DNA of 64,000 bases, taken from positions 992,001-1,056,000 of the forward strand of contig JAGYXB010000269.1 of NCBI GenBank assembly GCA_022495005.1, in the 5' to 3' direction. This DNA comes from Rhyacophila brunnea (lineage: Eukaryota; Arthropoda; Insecta; Trichoptera; Rhyacophilidae). The position numbers and the translations under genes were made by a program. Shown in pieces: positions 57,001 to 64,000 of the stretch. The stretch's first letter is position 1. Each line of letters begins with the position of its first letter. Under the pieces are notes generated by a model. That model ran no database searches. It worked only from the letters and a program-made list of their open reading frames with translations, and was not told where the DNA came from.

Positions 57001-60000
57001 CGTGTGTTTAAACAAAAAATCCTGTCGCTGATGAACTACATTGTTAATCATCGCGTCTTTGGGGATATTCGATGCTGGATGTATTCGATTGAATGACAAA
57101 AACGAAGCTTGCCGCATGCACACATTCTTATATGGTAAGTCGAAAGAATTCGACCAGACCAAAAAGATGACATCATATGTGCCGAGATTCCTGATCCCGA
57201 AACCGATCCAGACCTGCATGATGTTGTAATTACTTACATGATTCATGGACAGTGTGGCGCCATCAACCCCCAATCACCATGCATGGTCGACGGCAAGTGT
57301 TCCAAGCGATGAAGTTTAATCGGCGTCGATCACCCAATGATAACGGTAGAACTATCACAACGAAAATGAAGTGAAACGATATCGTGGTCGACAACACTTG
57401 GATTGTTCCGTATTTGACACTTTTTTTCCAAAACATTCAAGGCGCATTGCAACGTGGAGTTTTTCAATTCAGTGAAGTCCATCAAATACATCTGCAAATA
57501 TGTCACCAAAGACAGCGACATTGTAGTTTTTGGCGTTCAAACTCCCAATACCAACGATGAAATCACGCACTATCAAGTTGGTCGATATGTGAGCTGCAAT
57601 GAAGCAATTTGGCATATTCTCTCATTCCCCATTCATGAACGTCATCCCACTGCTGTACATTTGGCGGTGCATCTGGAGAATGGTCAACAAGTTTATTTCA
57701 ACGCATCGAATGTTGCTCAACGTACTGAAATATCTCCAGCGCCAACATTGACCAGTTTCTTTTCGATTTGCCAAAGCGATCCGTTTTCACGAACGTTGTT
57801 CTACTCTAAGATGCCACGTTATTAAACTTGGAACGCTTCATCGAAGAAATTTCAACGTCGGAAGCAAGGCGATGCGGTTCCTGATCATCCGGATGTGCAT
57901 TCTACTGATGCTCTTGGTCGCATTTACACAGTTCATTCGAAGAATGGCGAATGATTCTACTTGCGGTTGTTGCTGGTAAATGTTCGTGGGCCGACATCAT
58001 TTGAATCACTTCGAACTGTTAATGGTGTAGTGTGCCCAACATTTTGTGCTGCATTTCAAAAGCTCAATTTGCTTGAAAATGATACTCATTGGGACATGAC
58101 AATTGCTAAAGCATTTGTTTCTGCATCTCCAAGTCAGATACGCACATTATTTGCTATCATTATTTCGACATGCTTCCCATCAAATCCACCTGAGCTGTGG
58201 AACAAGTACAAGGATGACATGTCAGAAGACATTATACATCGAATTCGTGTCAGTTCAGAGAATCCCGATCTCGAAGTGAATGAGGAAATACATAACCAGG
58301 CTTTGCTTTTGATCGAAGACATGTGTTATCTCATGTGCGGCAGTTTGTTAGTCAAGTTAAGAATGCCAACGCCTGATCGTGGAATGAATGACGCTTTCAA
58401 TCGAGAATTGGAACGTGAACATGAATATGATTGAGATGCATTGAACCAATCAGTTCGAACGAATGTACCACTGTTAAACCCCCAACAGAAGGAAGTGTAC
58501 GATACGTTAATGAAGGCAATTGATGATGAAAATGGTGGCTTATTTTTCCTCGATGCGCCCGGTAGAACTGGGAAGACATTCCTCATGTTCATGATTTCGC
58601 CACTCACGTGCGAGATCCGAAATTAATGTAGCAGTTGCTTCTTCCGGGATACCGGCCACGTTGCTAGGAAGATGCTGAACGGCTCATTCAGCGTTGAAAT
58701 TGCCGATAAACCTTCAAACGACTCAAAAACCGACATGCAACATTGCGAAACACTCAGCAATGGCCAAAGGTTTGGAAGCAAGTAAAATCATCACCTGGTA
58801 TGAGTGCACAATGGCGCACAAACGCGCATTGGAAACACTCAATCGAACTATGAAAGATCTGCGATCAAGATGTTTTGGAGGCGCAATGATTCTACTATCT
58901 GGTGATTTCCGCCAAACACTACCAGTCATTCCAAGATCGACCGCTGCCGATGAAATAAACCCTTGCCTCAAATCATCGACTCTGTGGCGCAATGTGAAGA
59001 AACTTCAGCTGTCGACAAACATGCGTTGCATTGCTAAACGATACATCTGCCGAAGATTTCTCCAAGCAATTGCTGACTATCGGTAACGGCCGTGTTCCTG
59101 TCGACGAATCGAATGGATAGATTTCGTTTCCGCTGAATTTTTGCAATTTCGTCTCAACGAAGGACGACCTCATCAACAAAGTGTTCCCAAACATCATTGC
59201 TAACCACGATCAACAAATCACAAGGCCAATCCTTGAGTGTTTGTGGCCTGAATCTTGAAAATGAATGTTTCTCTCACGGTCAATTGTACGTAGCATGATC
59301 ACGTGTCGGCAAACCATCCACTTTGTTCGTTCTCGCACTTGACAACAAAACGAAAAATGTCTTATAGCACAAGTTACTTCAATGAAGGGAATCGACCCGA
59401 GTGTAACCCATCCACCAAATAGTTTAACAGAAAGTAGTGCAACAATGCTACGCGAATCATATCTATTCACTTCAATAAAGCAAATGCCTTGCTGCCACGT
59501 GAATTACATTAATTTCAATGCAATTAAAATACTTTTCATTTTGATTTGATTTTTGCACATTTATTGAACTTAATTAATTTTGAGTATTCATAAAAACTGA
59601 ATTAAATTCAGCTAATAAGTTAACACAAGATTTCTTGATTCAGAGGCGGTACGAAGTTCGCCGGGTCAGCTAGTAATTATTATAAAGCAATCATTATTCA
59701 TAAGATGTTTATCACACTTGAATGATCAAAAACATAGCTTATAATAAATATCTTTATAATCATCTTTAAATGTGTTCATCTTGCCGATTTTTTGAATAAT
59801 AAATGCCTAATTCTTGTCAAATTTGGGATCACAGAGATTATCAATATAATTTTTTATCGTGAATATTTTACAAAAATTATCTCGTAATAAATTATACTAA
59901 TGGTTTCATAAATGCGTTTAAAAATTAATAAACGTAAAAAATCTTAACACCACTGCACAGTTATGTACCGAAATATGACTATATTCTAAAACATTAGAGC

Positions 60001-60509
60001 GAGAGGTTTAAAAGAATACTATTTTATGTAACAAAAATACTTTATGCAGTCATCAAATGTTTAAAATAAAGGCTTCAAAATTATATAAATAGATTATCTA
60101 CAACGTTTAAGGAGTGTCCAGGATCATGGTTTGAAAATACAATAAAAACTCAATTTTGACCTACGACGAGCACGTGGGCCGTTATACATTTGAACAAACA
60201 ATAACCAGAAACATAACTAGAGAAATCCTAAATCAATTGGAACTCAAACCAGCTACTAGGCGATTAGCTTTACCAATTAAGCCATTGGCTCAAACACTAT
60301 TCATTAATGATGCATCTTTTTTTTTTTTGAACAAGTACAGTTGGAAGGCACTCTGTTTACCTGGACAGATGAATCCTCTTCTCAGTGAATTGCCCTTTTC
60401 CGTGTTCAGGTTCTAAGCACTCCGCATTAGCCACCACTTCCACTCCTTCTCCGTGATCTGATTGCTCATTGCTATGCCGAGCAATCATATAAAGCTGACC
60501 AATACGATA
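47883..60509 (-). CDS. PITPNC1: Phosphatidylinositol transfer protein, PITPNC1/RdgB-beta type (7 exons, N-terminus missing)
   Basis: In transcript order the exons are 60361-60509, 53544-53632, 52071-52078, 51834-51905, 49815-50069, 48937-49062 and 47883-48047: 864 bases, 287 residues plus stop. Diagnostic blocks are [62 protein letters not shown] and [12 protein letters not shown]. They follow the START-like lipid-binding fold of PITPs, and the [18 protein letters not shown] features match the cytoplasmic type 1 (RdgB-beta) rather than PITP-alpha/beta. Such proteins carry phosphatidylinositol, and in this subtype phosphatidic acid, between membranes. About 50 Ser/Pro/Thr-rich residues end the protein; vertebrate relatives bind 14-3-3 through phosphoserines in that region. 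The start codon and about 16 residues should lie beyond the right edge. Introns carry a Helitron, palindromic elements, SINEs and a LINE. Confidence 0.93.
48266..48735. repeat. 67-base minisatellite, seven copies
   Basis: Copies start near 48266, 48333, 48400, 48468, 48535, 48602 and 48669, each opening GAATTTGTTTTACAACAAAT or a close variant and containing TAGACAGGCGGGTATAAGA. Variants (GTAGACAGG/GTAGATAGG, TGGGGGG/TGGGAGG) are shared by neighbouring copies, as expected from stepwise duplication. It lies in the last PITPNC1 intron. Confidence 0.95.
48937..49062 (-). CDS. PITPNC1: PITPNC1 exon with [12 protein letters not shown] block
   Basis: Acceptor TTTTAG, donor GTTAGT. Forty-two codons, phase 0: [42 protein letters not shown]. 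This closes the PITP fold and its C-terminal helix. Confidence 0.94.
49141..49346 (-). repeat. tRNA-derived SINE copy, diverged
   Basis: Contains ATTCGATTCTAAGCGGAGCA, GTGGAGGTTGTAT and TTAGCCATTCACCCAATCC in the order of the 35341 family, then a decayed tRNA head ending CTAGGCCATCGTA. Confidence 0.65.
49501..49790 (+). pseudogene. Non-LTR retrotransposon C-terminal remnant
   Basis: The plus strand reads [19 protein letters not shown] and [12 protein letters not shown], a decayed KLKW.WAGH..R..D.RW / RW.DD end of a LINE ORF2, then EGTRDIQLW. It adjoins the PITPNC1 core exon at 49815 but lies in the intron. Confidence 0.55.
49815..50069 (-). CDS. PITPNC1: PITPNC1 core exon
   Basis: Acceptor ATTACAG, donor GTAAGC. 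Eighty-five codons in phase 0 covering [48 protein letters not shown] and [15 protein letters not shown]. This is the most diagnostic exon; WRD and PIMCSYKLV point to the RdgB-beta branch. Confidence 0.95.
50210..50271 (-). repeat. tRNA-like sequence, not a working tRNA
   Basis: The minus strand has A box TGGCTCAATTGG, B box GGTTCGAGTCC, a T arm (ACAGG...CCTGT) and ends GACGCTG/CAGTGTC that pair as an acceptor stem with one wobble. Only about 14 bases separate the D and T arms, too few for an anticodon arm, so it is a pseudo-tRNA or SINE head. Confidence 0.6.
50560..51110. mobile_element. PIF/Harbinger-like non-autonomous element
   Basis: Ends GCCGGCTCTCACATCAGAAC and GTTCTGAGGTGAGAGCCAGC, 26-base inverted repeats with two mismatches. 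TAA on both sides (50557-50559, 51111-51113) fits the TWA target copy of this superfamily. Non-coding. Confidence 0.75.
51293..51494. repeat. Two-copy tandem duplication
   Basis: GGGTCTGCCGAATGG...CTGTTCTAACGCC...GATATTGCTATAAATTC is repeated immediately (second copy from 51378) with about 34 extra bases inside the second copy. Confidence 0.8.
51661..51780 (+). repeat. tRNA-like repeat fragment
   Basis: B-box-like AAGTTCGAGTCCC followed by CTTGTCCAACTTTTTTTC, similar to 14055-14140. No foldable tRNA. Confidence 0.45.
51834..51905 (-). CDS. PITPNC1: PITPNC1 exon with CSFIPKFSI block
   Basis: Acceptor GATTTCAG, donor GTAAGT. Twenty-four codons, phase 0 at both ends: [16 protein letters not shown], then Asn-rich NNNGSTDN. 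Identified by family match between the microexon and the next exon; too short to stand out as an open frame. Confidence 0.9.
52071..52078 (-). CDS. PITPNC1: PITPNC1 8-base microexon (AATACACG)
   Basis: On the minus strand AATACACG is flanked by ATTAG before and GTTAGT after. With the G left by the upstream exon it reads GAA TAC ACG (Glu-Tyr-Thr) and ends on a codon boundary, where the next exon opens TGT TCA TTT (Cys-Ser-Phe). TEYTCSF is the expected PITPNC1 sequence. Skipping it would shift the frame. A pyrimidine-rich tract precedes the acceptor. No transcript was seen. Confidence 0.85.
52416..52904. mobile_element. PIF/Harbinger-like element, GGCTTCGGCC ends
   Basis: Ends GGCTTCGGCCACATAGG and CCTATGCGGCCTTAGCC. 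TAA duplicated at 52413-52415 and 52905-52907. 489 bases, no coding sequence. Lies upstream of the microexon in the same intron. Confidence 0.8.
52908..53543. other. PITPNC1 intron, unassigned
   Basis: No exon or clear element seen. Confidence 0.35.
53544..53632 (-). CDS. PITPNC1: PITPNC1 exon with [12 protein letters not shown] block
   Basis: Acceptor TTTACAG, donor GTATAT. Encodes [29 protein letters not shown] and one base (G) of the next codon. That leftover base makes the following 8-base exon necessary. Confidence 0.93.
53718..54182. mobile_element. Possible degraded hAT-like element
   Basis: GTAGGGGTTCCCAAG at the left and a GATTGAGAACGAG end at the right resemble hAT terminal motifs of the CAG.GGTTC.CAA type. 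The match is weak and no target copy is seen. Confidence 0.3.
54478..54612. mobile_element. Small foldback sequence
   Basis: CTACAAGGTTCTAAGTGTTT is mirrored by AAACACTTAGAACCTTGTAG-like sequence (with one change) about 100 bases on. Too short to classify. Confidence 0.6.
54729..55025. mobile_element. Inverted-repeat element with CCTAA core and 8-base duplication
   Basis: Ends GGTAAATGTGCCGCAGAGG and mirrored TTGCGGCACAATTACC; arms share GTGGACATGAG. A CCTAA tract lies at about 54783-54830. Exact 8-base duplication TAGAAATG (54721-54728, 55026-55033). Confidence 0.88.
55908..59673 (+). mobile_element. Helitron, exact ends, degraded Rep-helicase inside
   Basis: Begins TCTATATATATAAAAC and ends GGGTCAGCTAG, matching the TC...CTRR rule; GGCG/CGCC can pair in a hairpin just before the end. 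Insertion is between A (55907) and T (59674). Joining the flanks gives AGGTCAATAATTATTATAAA, which is exactly the sequence at 23478-23497 in the uninterrupted palindrome. No target duplication, as expected. The Rep-helicase frame inside is broken, so movement would need enzymes from elsewhere. Confidence 0.95.
56288..59480 (+). pseudogene. Helitron RepHel (HUH endonuclease plus Pif1-type helicase), broken
   Basis: Recognisable parts in order: [10 protein letters not shown] (56880-56925) before a stop; the HUH motif within LPHAHIL (57109-57129) between stop codons; [14 protein letters not shown] (about 57493); P-loop [10 protein letters not shown] (58552-58581), where the usual GPGGTGKT is altered; [11 protein letters not shown] (58901-58933); and GQLYVA-stop-SRVGKP near 59285, helicase motif VI with a TGA inside. 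Numerous stops and shifts divide it. Its family nicks and unwinds DNA for rolling-circle transposition. Inactive as written. Confidence 0.88.
60361..60509 (-). CDS. PITPNC1: PITPNC1 exon encoding the N-terminal lipid-binding strands
   Basis: Minus-strand acceptor TTCCAG before 60509; donor GTAAAC after 60361. Encodes [20 protein letters not shown], then GEGVEVV and GQFTEKR. Starts on a codon boundary and ends AG, which joins the C of the next exon to make Ser. A SINE begins only about 65 bases upstream of its acceptor. Confidence 0.92.
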
Positions 60510-60573
60510 CTGGAAAAAAGTATAATAAATACACGTAATTAAATTGAATACTTCAATAATATAAGACGCTATA

Positions 60574-60798
60574 TGGCCGCGCGGCTTAAGCGTTCGACTA
60601 TAACGCCGTGGGTCCCAGGTTCGAATCCTGGGTCTGGCAAGTAAACATATTGTTTTTCAATTTGTGTGTGTCAGGGTATGGACCTAATAGGTCGAGCAAG
60701 TGGCTGACATCCATTTCTCGTAAAAAACAAAATCTGTCAATACAAACCTCTACTCTGTGGAGGCCCATATGATCCTATTAGGATCGGACATGGTCGAA
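60574..60798 (+). repeat. tRNA-derived SINE, well-preserved copy next to a PITPNC1 exon
   Basis: A box TGGCCGCGCGGCTTAAGCG, B box GGTTCGAATCC, body AATTTGTGTGTGTCAGGG and GTGGCTGACATCCATTTC, end GGATCGGACATGGTC. Opposite in strand to the host gene, about 65 bases from the exon's acceptor. Confidence 0.9.
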
Positions 60799-60879
60799 AG
60801 AAAGAAAGTTTATATTATTATACGTAGATATTTAACCTTTAATAACAAAGCAAAGGGTCAATGAATTTAATGATACTAA

Positions 60880-63800
60880 GGTCGGCCCCAAGTGGACACA
60901 TTGACGCCAGTAGATGTGTTCATAGCAAAAGTTGGGAAATGCCAAACTGCCAGCAAGTCCCATCTGCTGGCCTCCCCGTGGCGACCTCCGGGCAATGCAG
61001 CGTACGCTGTAGCTAACAGCAGGGGGCGAAGGGCGAGTGACCGGCGCCATAAAACTGGCCTTCTGGCTAAGGGAAGGAAATCCCCGACAGAAAAACCTGG
61101 TCGAGCCGACCTTCAGGGCCCTCGTGGCTCAGGCCTCGGGAGCGCTGGGCTAATCACCTTGCCTCCTTAAACGAAACAGATTAACAAAACACCTACACAG
61201 CAGCCTCGGACGACAACCGGCTCTGTAAAACGACGACCTTGCATGGAAATGGACAATGAAACAGGTAGAGTAATCCTCTCTAACAACTCGAGTATGCGCA
61301 TTGGGACATATAATGTTCGCACCCTGCGTACCCCCGGAAAGGACCTGCACGCCACACGCATCATGCACACCTATGGTGTGGACATCCTAGGGCTGAGCGA
61401 AGTGCGCTGGAAAGGAGCCGGGAGAAAGTTGATTGAGGGTTACTCTATTGTCTACTCAGGTCAGGAGCAATACCATCGCCAGGGAGTGGCAGTGTTGATG
61501 TCAAAGAGAGCGGCCCGTTGCCTCGTGAAATGGGAACCAATCTCGGAGAGACTGATACGTGCCTCCTTCAAGACGCCTGGTAGCTCCTTGACCGTCTTTC
61601 AGTGCTACGCCCCCACTGAGGATGCCGACGCGCAGACAAAGGATGCTTTTTACGATTCTCTCCACGCGGCAGTCTCCGCCATCCCCCGAAGAGACCGCGT
61701 GATTGTAATGGGGATTATAATGCGAGAGTAGGAGCAGACCCGGTGCTTGGCCCCACGGTGATGGGACGACACGGCCTCGGTGACCCAACGATAATGGTGA
61801 GCGGCTCGTAGAATTCGCCACTCTGAACGAGCTCGCCATCGGAGGCACTATTTTTCCCCACAAAGACATTCACAAATATACGTGGACGTCTCCTGATGGA
61901 CGCACGAGGACGCAGATTGACCACTTCTTATACAGCTTGAAGCACCGAAAGGAACTTCTCGACGTGCGTACTTACAGAGGCGCCGATATCCATAGCGATC
62001 ATGAGTTAGTTATTGGAAACATCCGAGTAAAACTCAGTCGCCAGGCGAGGCCTCCAAAGTGCGAACGAATTGACGTTGAGAAGCTCCGACGCCGAAGAAT
62101 TCGGACCGACTTCGAAACTGCTGTACGAGATAGTGTAGATCGTATCTACGAGCGGCACAAATCTGAATCCGACCTCATTGAGGCGGACTGGAGCCTCATA
62201 AAGAGTGCGATTGTGTCGTCGGCTCGTACCGTCCTTGGTACCAGAAGGAGTGAGCAGCCAAAGTGGATGTCTGACGAAACGTGGGTTGAAATTGGTGAAC
62301 GAGCCAGGCTGAAAGCCCTGAGAGACGAGGAGAGAGACCCCGACCGAACCGAGGACCGCCGGACTGACTACCAGACCCAAGACAGGGTAGTCAAACGATC
62401 CGTGCGGTTGGACAAGCGCAATTTTATGAACCCGCAAATTGAAGCGGCAGAGGAGGCAGCAAGCAGAAATGACACCAGGAAACTCTTCCGAATCACCCGT
62501 GAAGTCTGCGGCAGGCGACCACCGACTCCCGGAGCCATTCGTGGTCCCAGTGGAGCAATAGAGTCTGACGCAGAATGCGTCAAGAAGATTTGGAAGAATC
62601 ATTTCTGCGGAGTGCTGAACCGCCCACCCCCTTTGGATCCCTTTGACATATCTGCGGAAGCTTTACTTTTGGACATTCCCCGAGCGACCGACATTTCCGA
62701 TTGCCCGCCCACGCACACCGAGATAAAATCGGCTGTGAAAAGGCTCAAGAACGGAAAGGCACCGGGGGAGACGGGATTCATCCTGAATTCCTCAAGTACA
62801 GCTTGAGCGCAATCCTGCACCCTATGTTTCATCTGATGACAAAGGTGTGGGAAGAAGAGCGCTGCCCAAGGGACTGGGTGAACGGTGAAATCATCACACT
62901 TCTTAAAAAAGGTGACCCTCTAAGCTGCGACAATTACCGAGGCATTACGCTACTCAGTGTTCCGGGAAAGATTTTGGCAAACATCATTTTGATGAGAATA
63001 AGGGACCCAATAATGCACGTCCTCAGGAAAAACCAAGCCGGGTTTCTACCTGGTCGAGCGTGTGCAGACCAAATCCACAACCTTCGATGTCTTCTCCAGC
63101 AGAGCCATGAGTTGAACAGTCCGATGGCCTGCTGTTTTGTGGATTATGAGAAGGCTTTCGACAGTCCGCACCGCCCCTCCCTCTGGATGATACTGGGAGC
63201 ATACGGGATCCCTCCCAAGATCATTGCCATAATCAAAAGCCTGCACGAGAATAGCGAATGCTGTGTCAGAATTGGAGACACTGTCACGGAATGGTTCGGG
63301 GTCACGACCGGAGTCAGACAGGGTTGTGTCCTTGCACCGTTTCTCTTTATCATTCTCTTTGACTTCATACTACGGAAGTCAATACCACCCGACCGAGGCA
63401 TACCTGTTACCCCCACGGTGAAGCTATGCGACCTGGAATACGCCGATGATGCTGTCCTATTCGACAACTCAATCGAGGGCATTCAAGAGACAATCGACAG
63501 GTTGCATAACAACTCCTCTTGCGTTGGTTTGAAAATCAACGCGAAGAAAACCAACGTCTTGTGCAATAGCACCTGTCCTGATCAAGATTTCCCTCTGATT
63601 AGCAATGGACAAAACATCGAGAGCATCGACAGCTTCAAGTACCTGGGGGTACACATCACGGGAGATGGCATTTTGCAGAAAGAGCTCGCTATCCGAATGG
63701 GAATGGCTGGAGCAACATTCAACTCGATGCGGAATGTCTGGGACTCACGATTGTACTCGGTCAAAACCAAATGCCGCCTATTTGACGCTTGCATTCTGAC

Positions 63801-64000
63801 GGTGCTGCTTTACGGTGGCGAATCATGGCACCTTACGAAGGCTCAGAGCAACCGTATACTGAGCTTCGAAAACAGATGTTTGCGACGAATACTGGGTGTG
63901 CGGTGGTATGACTTTAGGAGCAACGAGGAGATAAGAGAACGCACCAAGCAGCCTCTCATCACGCTGAAAGTGAAGAGGCGACGTTGGACCTGGCTCGACC
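60880..64000 (+). mobile_element. Non-LTR retrotransposon (RTE-like), runs off the window
   Basis: GC-rich compared with its surroundings. A 5' region of about 360 bases precedes an endonuclease (TYNVRT at about 61300, LSEVRW, QIDHFLY, SDHELV) and a reverse transcriptase (LLKKGDPLSCDNYRGITLL, VDYEKAFD, GVRQGCVLAPFLF, YADD at 63439-63450, YLGVHI, RCLRRILGVRW). It lies antisense in PITPNC1 intron sequence. The 5' boundary is approximate. Clade is inferred from the TYNVRT/LGLSEVRW style; CR1-like remains possible. Confidence 0.9.
61243..64000 (+). pseudogene. Retrotransposon ORF: endonuclease and reverse transcriptase with frameshifts
   Basis: The first frame (61243-61731) ends inside the GDYNARVG motif because a base is missing near 61712. 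Reading resumes in another frame, shifts again near 61790 and runs from about 61800 to 62765, where KNGKAPG is followed by a third shift near 62764. From there one frame stays open through the reverse transcriptase to the window edge. The key YADD and EEP residues are intact, so the copy looks fairly young but not able to make one full protein. Confidence 0.85.

Larger units (their letters stand above)
55107..60185. mobile_element. TTAA-bounded palindromic element, copy interrupted by a Helitron
   Basis: Same family as 22614-24011. Left end TTAACGGCCCACATGCTC, right end GCACGTGGGCCGTTAT (one base off TTAA). Short A/T centre near 55725-55752. The left arm lacks about 70 bases present in the other copy (near 55578); the right arm is split at 55907 by the Helitron and resumes at 59674. 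It fills most of a PITPNC1 intron. Confidence 0.88.

Noticed and set aside
47883..60509. Assignment to PITP-alpha/beta (vibrator)
   Set aside because: The [13 protein letters not shown] and DILLLGH blocks and Ser/Pro tail fit the RdgB-beta/PITPNC1 branch better.
61501..61869. 122-codon minus-strand frame, and others opposite the LINE
   Set aside because: Shadows of the GC-rich retrotransposon coding strand.
62006..62602. 198-codon minus-strand open frame
   Set aside because: Antisense of the well-supported retrotransposon frame 61937-62806.

Overview
The window is AT-rich animal DNA carrying three spliced genes whose introns are packed with transposable elements. Every coding join uses GT-AG splice sites. 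The gene families, the TTAGG/CCTAA pentamer tracts and the repeat types (tRNA-derived SINEs, hAT-like elements, a Helitron, non-LTR retrotransposons) suggest an insect. A sap-feeding hemipteran is my guess, but that is inference; nothing here fixes the species.

Layout. (1) 1072-24488, plus strand: eight exons of a leucine-rich-repeat, single-pass membrane protein. It has the Toll-like order LRR, C-terminal cap, N-terminal cap, LRR, C-terminal cap, membrane segment, but stops about 15 residues after the membrane with no TIR domain. Insect singed wings 2 is my best candidate family. (2) 24489-30719: intergenic, with retrotransposon fragments, half a hAT-like element and a 1.6 kb foldback element. 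(3) 30720-39740, plus strand: a complete five-exon secreted trypsin-like serine protease with all three catalytic residues and a C-terminal extension. (4) 39741-47882: intergenic, with several small inverted-repeat elements and retrotransposon remains. (5) 47883-60509, minus strand, continuing past the right edge: seven exons of a phosphatidylinositol transfer protein of the PITPNC1/RdgB-beta type. One of these exons is only 8 bases long and is needed to keep the reading frame. The coding sequence upstream of 60509 (about 16 residues by family comparison) was not found and should lie beyond position 64000.

The mobile DNA is nested and well preserved. The 6.7 kb PITPNC1 intron between 53632 and 60361 holds a palindromic element (55107-60185) that was itself split by a 3.77 kb Helitron (55908-59673). 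The uninterrupted relative at 22614-24011 gives the empty site, so the Helitron ends (TC...CTAG, inserted between A and T) can be fixed to the base. At least nine other elements have readable target duplications (8 bp for hAT-like elements, TAA for PIF/Harbinger-like ones). Three otherwise different inverted-repeat elements share a core of TTAGG/CCTAA pentamers, the usual insect telomere motif. A frameshifted non-LTR retrotransposon with endonuclease and reverse transcriptase domains fills the right end and runs off the window.

The three genes have no evident functional link. I found no CRISPR array, operon or bacterial-type gene. Rather than a new pathway, the most notable observations are the 8-base exon, the Helitron-in-palindrome nest, the telomere-like cores and the Toll-like protein without TIR.
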